Origin: Lysinibacillus pakistanensis
Lineage (GTDB): Bacteria > Bacillota > Bacilli > Bacillales_A > Planococcaceae
NCBI RefSeq assembly: GCF_030123245.1
Contig: NZ_CP126101.1
Coordinates: 3,594,501-3,658,500 of the forward strand
Direction of reading: 5' to 3'
Length of the DNA: 64,000 nucleotides
Shown: piece by piece, positions 1 through 8,771 of the stretch
How positions within the stretch are numbered: position 1 is the first letter of the stretch
Layout of the letters: the number at the start of each line of letters is the position of its first letter
Position numbers and translations under genes: made by a program
Notes under the pieces: model-generated
The model's input: the letters and a program-made list of their open reading frames with translations, nothing else
The model's database searches: none
What the model was told of the DNA's origin: nothing

Positions 1-243
1 CGTCCAATCGCTACCCTGCTGATAATTAGTCAATATACGTTTATGGCGAAGTATGTCTGCCATTTTGTAAAAACCCTCTGATAGTTCATAGGCAGAAACA
101 TCAAAATTAAAAATGGGGCTCACAACCTGTCCAGTATCAAAAATATGTATTGTTTGCCCTTGTTCATCAATAGCAAGCTCTACTGTACTGATTTCATCGA
201 ACAAATTTAAGCCTCTGTATTCCATTTGGTAGATTTGTTCCAC
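1..243 (-). CDS. Hypothetical protein, N-terminal part only
   Basis: The reading frame starts at a GTG at 243 and runs off the left edge of the window, giving the first 81 codons of a minus-strand protein. The start is chosen because a strong ribosome binding site (GGAGGCGG) lies 6-14 bases upstream. The visible part is hydrophilic and acidic (it begins VEQIYQMEYRGLNLFDE), with no signal peptide or membrane segment. I do not recognise the family. It lies downstream of tcdA on the same strand, but a terminator-like hairpin at about 287-328 separates the two, so it probably has its own promoter. The function is unknown. Confidence 0.7.
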   Translation of the reverse strand, partial: MEQIYQMEYRGLNLFDEISTVELAIDEQGQTIHIFDTGQVVSPIFNFDVSAYELSEGFYKMADILRHKRILTNYQQGSDWT

Positions 244-286
244 TATTAACCGCCTCCTTTTTTTACAACGTTCCTATTGTAACACA

Positions 287-328
287 GAAAAAGTAGCTAC
301 CTCCAAAGTCTATTGAGACAGCTACTTC
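287..328 (-). terminator. Terminator downstream of tcdA
   Basis: The arms AAGTAGCT and AGCTACTT enclose a loop of about 21 bases. On the minus strand the hairpin is followed by a run of T, as expected for an intrinsic terminator ending tcdA transcription. Confidence 0.6.
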
Positions 329-399
329 TATCAAATTGTTCAATTTTGCTCTTTATTGCTTACACCGCGTAAGAAGGGTTATTATAATTTACTAAAATA

Positions 400-1161
400 T
401 TATCCCTGCACACGAGTGATTTTTACATCTTTTAAGATTGTATTCACTACCCAGCTCGCTGCAATTAAACCTGCAACAGAAGGTACAAACGCATTTGAAG
501 ATGGTGGCATTTTCGCTTTGCGAATAGCTGCATCTGGCTTCCCAACATGCTCAACAACGTCTGGTCGAACTACAATAGGGCTTTCATCAGAGAATACCAC
601 TGTAACTCCTTTATGAATACCTTCCTTGCGTAATTTTGTACGAATAATTTTTGCTAATGGATCTGTGTGAGTTTTTGAAATATCTGCAATTTGGAAGCGA
701 GTAGGGTCCATTTTATTCGCTGCTCCCATACTTGAAATAATTGGAATGTCACGCTTTAAGCATTCCTTCATAATATGAATTTTATACATAACAGTATCAC
801 TAGCATCAATCACATAATCAATGCCTTGTGCAAAAAATTCTTCATATGTTTCTTCTGTGTAAAACATATGCATATCAATCACTTCACATTGTGGATTAAT
901 ATCTGCAATTCGCTCTTTCATAACACCTGACTTCGATTTACCAACTGTCGAAAGATAAGCGACTAATTGGCGATTTACATTCGTGATATCAACATTGTCC
1001 TTGTCCACTAAAATAATGCGCCCAATCCCACTTCGTGCACACGCCTCAGCTGCAAATGACCCAACACCACCTACTCCAAGTATGGCAACTGTTGTATTTT
1101 TTAATTTCTCGAGACCCTCTGTACCTATAGCGAGCTCGTTACGTGAAAATTGATGTAACAT
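400..1161 (-). CDS. tcdA: tRNA threonylcarbamoyladenosine dehydratase
   Basis: TcdA (YrvM in B. subtilis, CsdL/YgdL in E. coli) is an E1-like ATP-dependent enzyme that cyclises t6A at position 37 of ANN-decoding tRNAs to ct6A. The 253-residue length is normal for the family. The nucleotide-binding loop GVGGVGS is at residues 29-35, followed by the acidic LVDKD segment (51-55) and NVNRQ (61-65), all typical of the ThiF/MoeB fold. In B. subtilis yrvM lies close to aspS; here about 11 kb, the amino-sugar block, separates them. The gene appears to be transcribed alone: a 235-base gap precedes it and a hairpin follows it. Confidence 0.93.
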   Translation of the reverse strand: MLHQFSRNELAIGTEGLEKLKNTTVAILGVGGVGSFAAEACARSGIGRIILVDKDNVDITNVNRQLVAYLSTVGKSKSGVMKERIADINPQCEVIDMHMFYTEETYEEFFAQGIDYVIDASDTVMYKIHIMKECLKRDIPIISSMGAANKMDPTRFQIADISKTHTDPLAKIIRTKLRKEGIHKGVTVVFSDESPIVVRPDVVEHVGKPDAAIRKAKMPPSSNAFVPSVAGLIAASWVVNTILKDVKITRVQG

Positions 1162-1345
1162 TATTACACTCTCCGTCTATTATAATTTTTGTCTTATTTA
1201 CATGTGCAGAAATAAACTTTGTGAGAGATGAGGCCCTCACTTTATTAGTAAACCTAGTTAAATACTAAGATAAAATCAAACCTATCTTACATTTTATCAT
1301 GTTATTCTTCAAGTGAAAATTATAACTAAAAAATATTCAACATTT
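1162..1345. other. Intergenic region without a recognised gene
   Basis: This AT-rich stretch separates tcdA from the terminator of the sugar-kinase unit. It presumably holds the tcdA promoter, but I see no convincing -35/-10 pair and no small ORF with a ribosome binding site. Confidence 0.4.
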
Positions 1346-1387
1346 AAAGGGGCATTTGAAAGGTATTTCCCTTCAAATGCCCCTATT
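1346..1387 (-). terminator. Terminator of the IIB-IIA-IIC-mupG-kinase unit
   Basis: A long GC-containing stem, GGGGCATTTGAA paired with TTCAAATGCCCC, starts a few bases after the kinase stop codon. It has an AT-rich flank on each side. It marks the end of the second amino-sugar transcription unit. Confidence 0.8.
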
Positions 1388-1396
1388 TAAACACGA

Positions 1397-2380
1397 TTAA
1401 CTACTTAGTTGTTCATCATTTTTTTGAAAGGTTTCTATAAAACTTGGATAAGGCTGGATATTAAATTCCTTCAAAGCTGCAATGACTGCACCTCCAATTG
1501 GTGGTAGCAACGGGGTTATAAATTGTAATGGAATGTCATCAGCATTCGCGAGCTGCTGTAACTTAGGTAGAAAATAACCTTCATTCTTAAATACTCCTCC
1601 TACTAAGACAACAGGGACATGCTCTGTTCCCCAAATCATTTGCTTGTAACAAGATTTAATTGCTCTGTAGTGTTTTTGACAAGCATCTTCTAAAATTTTA
1701 TTGGCAACCTCATCACCCTGATCAGCCATCGCAGTAACATATTTGCTCAAAGGAGCAACAACTGTACGTGGATGCTCTTCTCCATAGATACATTCTATTA
1801 ATTGTGGTACATTAGCTACAGCAAAATAATTTAGTATGGCATCTGTTAAAGCTGTTGCTCTTCCTCTGCCATCATAGCCTTGAAAAATTGCTTTCAACGC
1901 TTGTGCCCCCAAATCATATCCACTGCCCTCATCATCAAACAGATACCCCCAGCCTCCTACACGATGAAAAGTTTGCTGTAGATCGTAGCCCATTGTTATG
2001 GCACCAGTTCCTGCTATTTGAACAATACCTGCCTGACCAAGTGTTCCTGAATAAAGGGCAATTATTGCATCATTTTCGACTGAGATAATTGCTTTGCTTG
2101 GAACATATTGTCGTAATATTTCTTCTACAGTTCTCTCTGCATAAAGCTCCTTTACCCCAGCCATACCAGCATAACAACTATGTATAGCAGAAAATACTTG
2201 AGAGTTCTGTCGCTGTAAGTTTTGCATAATCGTATGAATTGTTGACTCAAAATAACGAAGATTCATTGCTGTCGGATTACTACGAGTTGTCACTACTTTA
2301 GCATAAATATTTCCATGTTCATCACAAAGGACCGCAGATGTTTTTGTGCCTCCACCATCTATCGCTAAAACATACATCAT
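1397..2380 (-). CDS. N-acetylglucosamine kinase-like protein (BadF/BadG/BcrA/BcrD ATPase family)
   Basis: This is a cytoplasmic sugar kinase of the ASKHA fold. The phosphate-1 motif DGGGTKT is about eight residues from the start. A GTGAITMG motif lies near residue 125, with the glycine-rich GGWGYLFDDEGSGYDLG segment beyond it, as in eukaryotic-type GlcNAc kinases and BadF-family ATPases. The start is placed at ATG 2380 (ATG 2377 is equally possible), just after the ribosome binding site AGAGGTG. An upstream ATG at 2398 has no such site. It is the last gene of the PTS unit, 65 bases after mupG. Inference: it rephosphorylates the unphosphorylated amino sugar, probably GlcNAc, released when MupG splits an imported 6-phospho-disaccharide. 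Substrate specificity cannot be read from the sequence. Confidence 0.8.
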   Translation of the reverse strand: MMYVLAIDGGGTKTSAVLCDEHGNIYAKVVTTRSNPTAMNLRYFESTIHTIMQNLQRQNSQVFSAIHSCYAGMAGVKELYAERTVEEILRQYVPSKAIISVENDAIIALYSGTLGQAGIVQIAGTGAITMGYDLQQTFHRVGGWGYLFDDEGSGYDLGAQALKAIFQGYDGRGRATALTDAILNYFAVANVPQLIECIYGEEHPRTVVAPLSKYVTAMADQGDEVANKILEDACQKHYRAIKSCYKQMIWGTEHVPVVLVGGVFKNEGYFLPKLQQLANADDIPLQFITPLLPPIGGAVIAALKEFNIQPYPSFIETFQKNDEQLSS

Positions 2381-2444
2381 TTTCACCTCTTTCCTCATAA
2401 AGAAAAAAGGATTGATTTCTCAACCCCTTTCTCTATTCGCACTA

Positions 2445-3527
2445 TCATCTCGTAAAGCCAAATGATTCCCATGGCTGAATAGATGCTAGTAAAAATTGTT
2501 CTTCCTCAACGACTCTAGCTACTATATTGGTTGAGCCAGCATTGGGCATTTCCTTCAACACAATTTGCAGTTCGCCCTTATAACGAATATCCAGATTATT
2601 ATCAATGGTCACATCGCCCTGTTTTAATGGTTTTGTATCATGTGCAGGGAAGTCACCATTTTTATATTTAACGCGTGACTGTGTACTTCGAATCACATAT
2701 TCTGAAACATCCCCACGGTTAAAATGAGGCTCCTTAAATAGAATCGCTTCTTCTAAAACAGATGTTTCAGCAGAGGGTACAATTTTAAGCTCAAGTTTTT
2801 GACGATTTAATTGACCTAAAGCATAGAGCTCTTCTTCAGAGGCATACATATTTCCAATAATACAATCATCGATTAATCCTGTATGCCATAAATCCTTTGC
2901 TTGCACAGTAATTGGTAGATAACGATGCTCTTCTAATGTTGGCAAGCCATGCTCGGTTTCCTCCCAAGGCCCATATTTGGCATGCTGCGATGAAATCATG
3001 GCAGCTGTGCGAATATGATTCATTTTAAACAGCTTAGAGGTTGTTAAAAAGTGCTGACGAGAAAGACCAGTAAAACGCCTTGGATAAAAATTGTGACAGC
3101 CAATAATATTATCTTTATTTGGTTGGTAGGATAAAATATTTTCTACATACTTAGTCCCATTACTAATATTTAACTCTACTTTCACATTACTTGCATCAAG
3201 TGACATAAAAGCTTCTTCCTGACCAGAAAACCCCATATCTAAGCGCAAAGCCGCTAAATGATAATGTTCTTTAAAATAGCCGATATCTTTAAAGGTTAAG
3301 CCTAGGTCTTCGAAGACTGCTGGTGCAACATCAGCCGAGATATCAAACCCAAGTCGCTGCGCAAATTTATTGATTTGCTGTAATTTTTGCCGCTCCTCAT
3401 TGTTATTTAACGACATTAGACAGGTAAATATACGATCAAAGCCATTGTCATGGGCTAGCTGGACATAATACTTCATTTGATCTAGTGTACTATGCTGAGG
3501 ATAGAGTGAAATACCTAATCTTCTCAA
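2445..3527 (-). CDS. mupG: 6-phospho-N-acetylmuramidase-like hydrolase (DUF871 family)
   Basis: This 360-residue protein has the length and sequence character of the DUF871 family. S. aureus MupG, a member of that family, hydrolyses MurNAc-6-phosphate-GlcNAc imported by a PTS. The N-terminal two-thirds (from RLGISLYPQHS) looks like a TIM barrel, including the segments CHNFYPRRFTGLS and AAMISSQHAKYGPWEE. The last 110 residues form a separate beta-rich domain. It starts with TTG at 3527, decided by a GGAGGT ribosome binding site 7 bases upstream. It sits 25 bases after the PTS IIC gene and ahead of the sugar kinase. Other DUF871 proteins may act on other 6-phospho-disaccharides, so MurNAc-GlcNAc is the best guess and not proven. 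Confidence 0.8.
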   Translation of the reverse strand: MRRLGISLYPQHSTLDQMKYYVQLAHDNGFDRIFTCLMSLNNNEERQKLQQINKFAQRLGFDISADVAPAVFEDLGLTFKDIGYFKEHYHLAALRLDMGFSGQEEAFMSLDASNVKVELNISNGTKYVENILSYQPNKDNIIGCHNFYPRRFTGLSRQHFLTTSKLFKMNHIRTAAMISSQHAKYGPWEETEHGLPTLEEHRYLPITVQAKDLWHTGLIDDCIIGNMYASEEELYALGQLNRQKLELKIVPSAETSVLEEAILFKEPHFNRGDVSEYVIRSTQSRVKYKNGDFPAHDTKPLKQGDVTIDNNLDIRYKGELQIVLKEMPNAGSTNIVARVVEEEQFLLASIQPWESFGFTR

Positions 3528-3552
3528 TTCAAATACCTCCGTTAATCAGCCA

Positions 3553-4881
3553 TTACACTTCTACTTTTTGATTATTTGATTGTGTAACAGACTGTTTACT
3601 TTGAGCCTCCGCTTCAGCAGCTCGTTGTTCATTTTGTTTTGCCATACGATTTGCCATCGATAAGAATGGTAAATAGATACAGATAGCAACAACAATTAGA
3701 ACAATACTAAGCACCGCACCGCGCCATGATTGTGTTACTAAAAAACCATTAATAATAGGAGGTGTCGTCCATGGCGCAGCTATTGTCGCTGCTGGTACTA
3801 AGCCCCATTTAGTTGCAAAGAAAGCAATTGTGACATTGATCATAGGCGTTAAAATAAACGGCACAAATAGAATTGGATTTAAAACAATTGGTAAACCGAA
3901 TAGCAATGGCTCATTAATGTTAAACAATCCTGGTGCTGCCGAGAGCTTACCGACCGTGTTATACTGTTTGTTCTTCCGTGCAATGATGAAAATAGCAATG
4001 ATTAAGGCAATTGTAGTACCTGAACCTCCCATATTGATAAATGCATCAAAGAATGGTTTGTTAATAATATACGGTGCTACTTTACCTGCTGAGATAGCTG
4101 CAACATTGGCATCAATTGCTTGCAGATTAATCGATTGCATAAATGGTTCAATAATATTTGCCCCATGAATACCAAATGACCATAAAAATGTTGGAATAAA
4201 CGCTAAAATAAGACCTGCTACCCATGTATTTGTTAAGCCCATAAATGGCTCTTGAACGGTTGAATAAAATGTACCAATAATATCTGGAATATCAAAGCCA
4301 GCAGAAATAATTGTACGTACTAATGCTATTAAACCAATTATAATAATTGCTGGTAGTAATGCGGCAAATGACTTTGAAACTGCTGACGGTACTCCCGCAG
4401 GCATTTTTATTAAAAGCTTTGGATTGCCCGATAAACGTGAGAATAATTCAGCAGAAATTAAGGCTGTAATGAGGGCTACAAATATGCCTCCTGTACCTGT
4501 TGTTAGCCCTGTTAAGCCGCCCTCCCCAAATGTCCCAAAGGTCATGTAACTAGCAAGCCCTATCACACCACCAGATAATGCATCTTTGTCATAACTTTTT
4601 GTTAGGTGGTATGCTACGACAAATGCTAATAATAGTGAGATTATTCCAAATGTCGCACCCCAGATGTTGCCGCCAAACTGAGTCCAGGTTTCATGCTTCC
4701 AAATGGAATCGAGCGCATTTTGATATAGCTCAATAGGAAAAGTATTAATAAGCACAGCAAATGATCCAACAATTGTCAATGGCATGATTGTAATAAATCC
4801 ATCACGAATAGCAACTAAATGACGTTGATTCCCTACCCTAGCAGCAACTGGCACAAATTTTTCTTCTAAAAAACGGAACAT
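3553..4881 (-). CDS. PTS lactose/cellobiose-type transporter subunit IIC
   Basis: This is an integral membrane permease of the lactose/cellobiose/diacetylchitobiose PTS class, about 440 residues with roughly ten hydrophobic segments. The N-terminal FRFLEEKFVPVAARVGNQRH is typical of CelB-like IIC proteins, as are INMGGSGTT and FNINEPLLFGLPIVLNP, the region around the substrate-contacting Glu. ATG 4881 is preferred over a GTG three codons earlier because AAAGGGAG lies 8 bases upstream of it. The C-terminus is a charged tail rich in Gln, Lys and Glu. It follows the IIA gene by 45 bases. Substrate is inferred from neighbours: a beta-linked amino-sugar disaccharide (MurNAc-GlcNAc or chitobiose) is more likely than cellobiose. 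Confidence 0.88.
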   Translation of the reverse strand: MFRFLEEKFVPVAARVGNQRHLVAIRDGFITIMPLTIVGSFAVLINTFPIELYQNALDSIWKHETWTQFGGNIWGATFGIISLLLAFVVAYHLTKSYDKDALSGGVIGLASYMTFGTFGEGGLTGLTTGTGGIFVALITALISAELFSRLSGNPKLLIKMPAGVPSAVSKSFAALLPAIIIIGLIALVRTIISAGFDIPDIIGTFYSTVQEPFMGLTNTWVAGLILAFIPTFLWSFGIHGANIIEPFMQSINLQAIDANVAAISAGKVAPYIINKPFFDAFINMGGSGTTIALIIAIFIIARKNKQYNTVGKLSAAPGLFNINEPLLFGLPIVLNPILFVPFILTPMINVTIAFFATKWGLVPAATIAAPWTTPPIINGFLVTQSWRGAVLSIVLIVVAICIYLPFLSMANRMAKQNEQRAAEAEAQSKQSVTQSNNQKVEV

Positions 4882-4926
4882 TTCACACACTCCCTTTATT
4901 TTTTATTTGGACATCAAAATTTGATG

Positions 4927-5247
4927 CTACTCCCCTTTGATTCGTTCATATAACTCAATCATTTCTACAGCTAAATCACGAAATGTTATAGCATTCATTA
5001 AATGATCCTGCGCATGGATTAGCAGCATGGAAACTTCTACTTTTTCGCCCCTCGCCTCTTGTGACAATAAAGCCGTTTGAGAATGATGTGCTTCAATTAA
5101 AGCATCATTAGCAAGCTTTATTTTGTCTTTTGCTTCAACAATATGCCCCTTTTTTGCTAGCTGAATGGCTTCCATGCACTCACTCTTTGTATTGCCACTA
5201 TGCACAATCAAGCCCATTATGGATGCCATTAATGCAGTTTCTTCCAT
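4927..5247 (-). CDS. PTS lactose/cellobiose-type subunit IIA
   Basis: This is a small cytoplasmic phosphocarrier with the all-helical LacA/ChbA fold. The conserved HAQDHLM motif holds the phosphorylated histidine. Starting at ATG 5247 this histidine is residue 78, the same number as in the classical lactose IIA protein. That supports this start over a TTG eight codons upstream which has no ribosome binding site. An AAGGGGG site lies about 12 bases before the ATG. It accepts phosphate from HPr and passes it to the IIB protein encoded just upstream. The intergenic gap to IIB is 16 bases. Confidence 0.88.
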   Translation of the reverse strand: MEETALMASIMGLIVHSGNTKSECMEAIQLAKKGHIVEAKDKIKLANDALIEAHHSQTALLSQEARGEKVEVSMLLIHAQDHLMNAITFRDLAVEMIELYERIKGE

Positions 5248-5263
5248 CGACTTTGCCGCCCCC

Positions 5264-5575
5264 TTAACCAATTAGCGTTAATGCCTGCTTCAAGACATTT
5301 TCACCATTCATCATGCCGTAATCAGCCATATTAATAACATCAATTGGAAAATTCATATCCTGAAATTTTTTTTCAAATGATCCCTTTAAGTACCGAACTT
5401 GGGGGCCTAGTAAAAGCACGTCAGGCATTTTCGTAGCTATTACTTTTTCAACCTCCCCCTCAGCAATTGCATAAATATCTGCCTCAATATTTTGATCCTG
5501 TGCCGCTTTTTGCATCTTTGACACTAGTAAACTAGTACTCATTCCTGCTACACATACAAGCATAATATTTTTCAT
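5264..5575 (-). CDS. PTS lactose/cellobiose-type subunit IIB
   Basis: This is a cytoplasmic phosphotransfer protein of about 103 residues. Cys8 in VCVAGMSTSLL is the phosphorylated cysteine of cellobiose-type IIB proteins. ATG 5575 is chosen because AAAGGAG lies 9 bases upstream; a GTG three codons earlier would overlap that site. It is the first gene of the unit IIB-IIA-IIC-mupG-kinase. Two NagR-like operator sequences lie in the 260-base region upstream, suggesting control by the NagR encoded about 4 kb away. Confidence 0.87.
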   Translation of the reverse strand: MKNIMLVCVAGMSTSLLVSKMQKAAQDQNIEADIYAIAEGEVEKVIATKMPDVLLLGPQVRYLKGSFEKKFQDMNFPIDVINMADYGMMNGENVLKQALTLIG

Positions 5576-5675
5576 TTTCAACACTCCTTTTAATTATTAA
5601 TATGGTCTTTTTAACTAGCGAAAATTTGTTGTTTTCCAGCTTTGAAATCGCTTACTTAAGTTGAGAATAGCACCA

Positions 5676-5690
5676 ATTGGTATATACCAC
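5676..5690. promoter_or_regulatory. Putative NagR (dre-type) operator 1, upstream of PTS IIB
   Basis: The sequence ATTGGTATATACCAC contains the palindrome TGGTATATACCA. It closely resembles the known dre consensus of the GntR-family regulator NagR/YvoA (ATTGGTATAGACCACT). It lies about 100 bases ahead of the IIB start codon. Confidence 0.7.
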
Positions 5691-5781
5691 AATATACTTT
5701 TTACACTATTTCCCTCGTTAGAAAATTGTTTCAAAAATTGGGCTATAACCTTCTTTCAGGCGAATAAAAGGATTCACCAAA

Positions 5782-5795
5782 CTGGTATAGTCCAG
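5782..5795. promoter_or_regulatory. Putative NagR (dre-type) operator 2, upstream of PTS IIB
   Basis: CTGGTATAGTCCAG is a second dre-like quasi-palindrome, centred about 105 bases upstream of operator 1 and about 40 bases from the end of the acetyltransferase gene. It shares the TGGTATAG core with operator 1 and with the operator before nagA. Confidence 0.6.
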
Positions 5796-5838
5796 AAAAA
5801 AGTTTAAAAAAAATTTTATAATTCATCTGTATAACCCA

Positions 5839-7014
5839 TTAAAAATACTCGTAAAAGGCGGGTTTCTCAGTAGGTATTGCAAGCTGCCATCGCTCAACAA
5901 GCTCTTTTGTTGGCTGTTTATGGGCATATTCCACTGCTTCACTTACAGAAAGGTAGCCTATCATCATAGCAGAAAAAAGATTGATTGGTAATGCTAACAT
6001 ATGCATCGCAGGGATTGAATTAGTCTCTACAATTGAAACATTTCCATCTTTATTTATTTTAAAGATATGCTCATTCCATGCACAAAAGGAATCTTCTATA
6101 CGCACATACAAGGGCTCTTGCATTTCCTGCCATGAATATTGCTGCATAAAAGAGAGAACATCCACTATTCGAATCATGACATCTTGAACAACCTCTCTTT
6201 TAAACTGTGGTTCTTTAAAATGAAAGCCAAAGTGATGGTCGCTAGAGGTAATTCCCTTAATGCTAGTAACACTTGCAGCATGTGATGAGACAAAGCGCCA
6301 AATTGCTTGTTCTGCTAGTAAATCCTCTGCTATAAAATCATGAATTTCAAATATTTCATTGTATATCGTATAACGAATATAGCCTGCTACATTATCAGAA
6401 TTAAAATAGGCCGCCAAATGACTGTCTGGCATCCTTCTCTCTATCCTTTGCCACCACGCATTATTTCGTAGCATACCTCCATTACGAGTAAGTGCCTGTA
6501 GATTATGAAAATCCTTAATGTCACGATAAAGGCCATTATCTCGGCATTCAAAGCTCATGCGCTTAATAACATCTAATTGTTTTCCGAAATTAGGAAATAG
6601 CATTTGCGGAATGGAATAATGTAGTTTTTCAAAAAATAGCTCCCAGCCAAAGTGACGATAAAAGGAAACAGAAAAAGGGGCTAAGACAGAAACGGATTGC
6701 CCGTTTTCTCTCATTTTCAATAGTGCTGTTGTCATTAGCTTTTTAATAATTCCCTGCTGCCTATATTCTGGATAGGTTGCTACAAAGCCAATTCCCCCCA
6801 TAGCATAACTCTTACCATGTACAGTTATATTAAGAGGTAATATTAGTAGCTGACCAACTACCTTCTGTCCATCATAGGCCCCAAGTGTTATGCTATGCTC
6901 AATCCAGTATTGAAAATCCTCACGGCGTGCTCCTATATATTTATTAGGAAAACAATAATCTCTTAGTTGATGTACCTGACTATAGTCTTCTGGTGGAATC
7001 ATCTTTATATCCAT
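5839..7014 (-). CDS. GNAT-family N-acetyltransferase, Eis-like
   Basis: The protein is about 391 residues. The N-terminal half is a GNAT domain with the acetyl-CoA signature GGIGFVATYPEYRQQGIIKKLM near residues 75-95. The middle and C-terminal parts resemble the second GNAT and sterol-carrier-like domains of Eis-type acetyltransferases. Eis acetylates lysines or amines, including those of aminoglycosides; the substrate here is unknown. ATG 7014 is preferred over an in-frame GTG four codons upstream because AGGGGTG precedes it by 9 bases. It begins 41 bases after ptsI, so it is probably the last gene of the nagA-led unit. Its link to amino-sugar use is positional only. Confidence 0.75.
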   Translation of the reverse strand: MDIKMIPPEDYSQVHQLRDYCFPNKYIGARREDFQYWIEHSITLGAYDGQKVVGQLLILPLNITVHGKSYAMGGIGFVATYPEYRQQGIIKKLMTTALLKMRENGQSVSVLAPFSVSFYRHFGWELFFEKLHYSIPQMLFPNFGKQLDVIKRMSFECRDNGLYRDIKDFHNLQALTRNGGMLRNNAWWQRIERRMPDSHLAAYFNSDNVAGYIRYTIYNEIFEIHDFIAEDLLAEQAIWRFVSSHAASVTSIKGITSSDHHFGFHFKEPQFKREVVQDVMIRIVDVLSFMQQYSWQEMQEPLYVRIEDSFCAWNEHIFKINKDGNVSIVETNSIPAMHMLALPINLFSAMMIGYLSVSEAVEYAHKQPTKELVERWQLAIPTEKPAFYEYF

Positions 7015-7055
7015 AAAACAAATCACCCCTATTCAATACTGAATATTTTTGAAAT

Positions 7056-8771
7056 TCATGGACTTATTAAGTGCCTTTTTACATACTCCTTCACTTCATC
7101 TGCTGTAGAGAGTAGTAAAATGCGCTCAATATGTAGCTTTGATTGCTGCTTTGAAAGCTTAGCAATATGCGCTCTCGTTTTTAGAATAGAGGAGGCACTC
7201 ATTGAAAACTCATTTAATCCCAATCCTAGTAAAATTGGTATGGCTATTTCATCTGCCGCCATTTCTCCACACATACCTACCCATTTACCTTGCTGATGGG
7301 CTGCAACAATAACATTTTTTATTAATCTTAAAACGGCTGGATGGTATGGCTGGTATAAATAAGATACATTTTCATTCATGCGGTCTGCCGCTAATGTATA
7401 TTGAATTAAATCATTTGTTCCAATTGAAAAAAAATCTACTTCCTTAGCAAAAATGTCCGCTATAATAGCTGCTGATGGGATTTCAATCATTATGCCGATC
7501 TCTATGTTTTCAGCTACTAAATAGCCATTATTTTTTAAATATTGCTGTTCCTCAAGAAGAATGGCCTTTGCACTTAGAAATTCATCCAAAGTTGCAATCA
7601 TTGGGAACATTATCTTTAGATGACCATAGACACCTGCCCTTAATAAGGCTCGAAGCTGTTCACGAAAAATATCGTGCTGTGTTAAGCTAATTCGAATTGC
7701 TCGATAGCCTAGAAAAGGGTTCATTTCTGCTGATAGTTTTAAATAAGGTAGATGCTTATCACCACCGATATCTAAGGTCCGAACAATTGTTGGCTTTCCC
7801 TGCATTTTCTCAAGTACACTTCTATAAGCTTGAAACTGCTCCTCCTCTGAAGGTAGCTCCTGACGTCCCATATATAAAAATTCCGTTCGAAAAAGACCTA
7901 TACCATCACCACCAGCATTTAGAACCATATCTACGTCCTCTGGTTTGCCAATATTACCGGCTATTTCTATAGCGCATCCATCAGCGCTAAAGCTTGCCAT
8001 TGAACGGTACTGGAGAAGCTCTTCATACGCTGCTATGTGCTGTTTGTGTTGTTGCTTGTAAAAGCTTAATACTTCTGAGGTAGGATTCACAATAATTTTG
8101 CCATTTGTACCATCTAAAATAATCGTAGTCCCTTGTTGAATAACTTGTGTAGCGTTTTTAGTGCCCACTACTGCCGGAATCTCTAATGTTCGTGCCAGTA
8201 TAGCAGAATGTGACGTTTTACCACCAATATCCGTTATAAACCCCTTTACATACTTCGTATCTAACATCGCTGTCATAGAGGGTGTTAAATCTGCTGCAAC
8301 AATGACAACATCAGAGGTTAAACGATTCATATCTACCATTTCAATGCCTAGCAAATGCCCTAAAATTCGTTTAGAGACATCTCTGATATCTGCCACTCGC
8401 TCCTGCAAATAAATATTGTCTATCCCCTCGAACATCTCGATATACATATTCGCTACTTCATCTAAGGCATACTCAGCATTCATTCCTGATACAATTTTCG
8501 ACTCAGCTGCTGCAATCATTTCTGGGTCTTCTAACACTAATAAATGTGCCGCAAAAATCGCTGCCTTGTCTGCACCAAATTTGACCTGAGCAATTTCGTA
8601 AATCTCTTGAAGCTCCTTTTTTGCTTTCCCCCTAGCAGTCTTGAATCTTTCTAGTTCTTCTTGTATATCCAAAACAGTTACTTTTTCAAACGATAAATCT
8701 GGGTCCTTTAAACAATATGCCTTTGCAAAGCTGATGCCATCAGACACTGCTATTCCCTGTATTTCTAGCAT
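7056..8771 (-). CDS. ptsI: Phosphoenolpyruvate-protein phosphotransferase (PTS enzyme I)
   Basis: Enzyme I transfers phosphate from phosphoenolpyruvate to HPr. The 571-residue length is standard. The active-site histidine is His188 in GGKTSHSAILAR. The PEP-binding barrel is recognised by GIGLFRTEFLYMG, the GYRAIRISL segment and the late Cys motif MCGEMAAD. The start ATG overlaps the end of ptsH by seven bases, implying translational coupling. In many Bacillus species ptsHI lies by the glucose permease gene; here it sits in a NagR-controlled amino-sugar unit, which fits an organism with a narrow PTS repertoire. Confidence 0.97.
   Translation of the reverse strand: MLEIQGIAVSDGISFAKAYCLKDPDLSFEKVTVLDIQEELERFKTARGKAKKELQEIYEIAQVKFGADKAAIFAAHLLVLEDPEMIAAAESKIVSGMNAEYALDEVANMYIEMFEGIDNIYLQERVADIRDVSKRILGHLLGIEMVDMNRLTSDVVIVAADLTPSMTAMLDTKYVKGFITDIGGKTSHSAILARTLEIPAVVGTKNATQVIQQGTTIILDGTNGKIIVNPTSEVLSFYKQQHKQHIAAYEELLQYRSMASFSADGCAIEIAGNIGKPEDVDMVLNAGGDGIGLFRTEFLYMGRQELPSEEEQFQAYRSVLEKMQGKPTIVRTLDIGGDKHLPYLKLSAEMNPFLGYRAIRISLTQHDIFREQLRALLRAGVYGHLKIMFPMIATLDEFLSAKAILLEEQQYLKNNGYLVAENIEIGIMIEIPSAAIIADIFAKEVDFFSIGTNDLIQYTLAADRMNENVSYLYQPYHPAVLRLIKNVIVAAHQQGKWVGMCGEMAADEIAIPILLGLGLNEFSMSASSILKTRAHIAKLSKQQSKLHIERILLLSTADEVKEYVKRHLISP

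Noticed and set aside
5585..5838. Sigma-54 promoter before the PTS genes
   Set aside because: Some lactose-type PTS operons use sigma-54, but I found no GG-N10-GC pair with the right flanks here, and no LevR-type activator is present.
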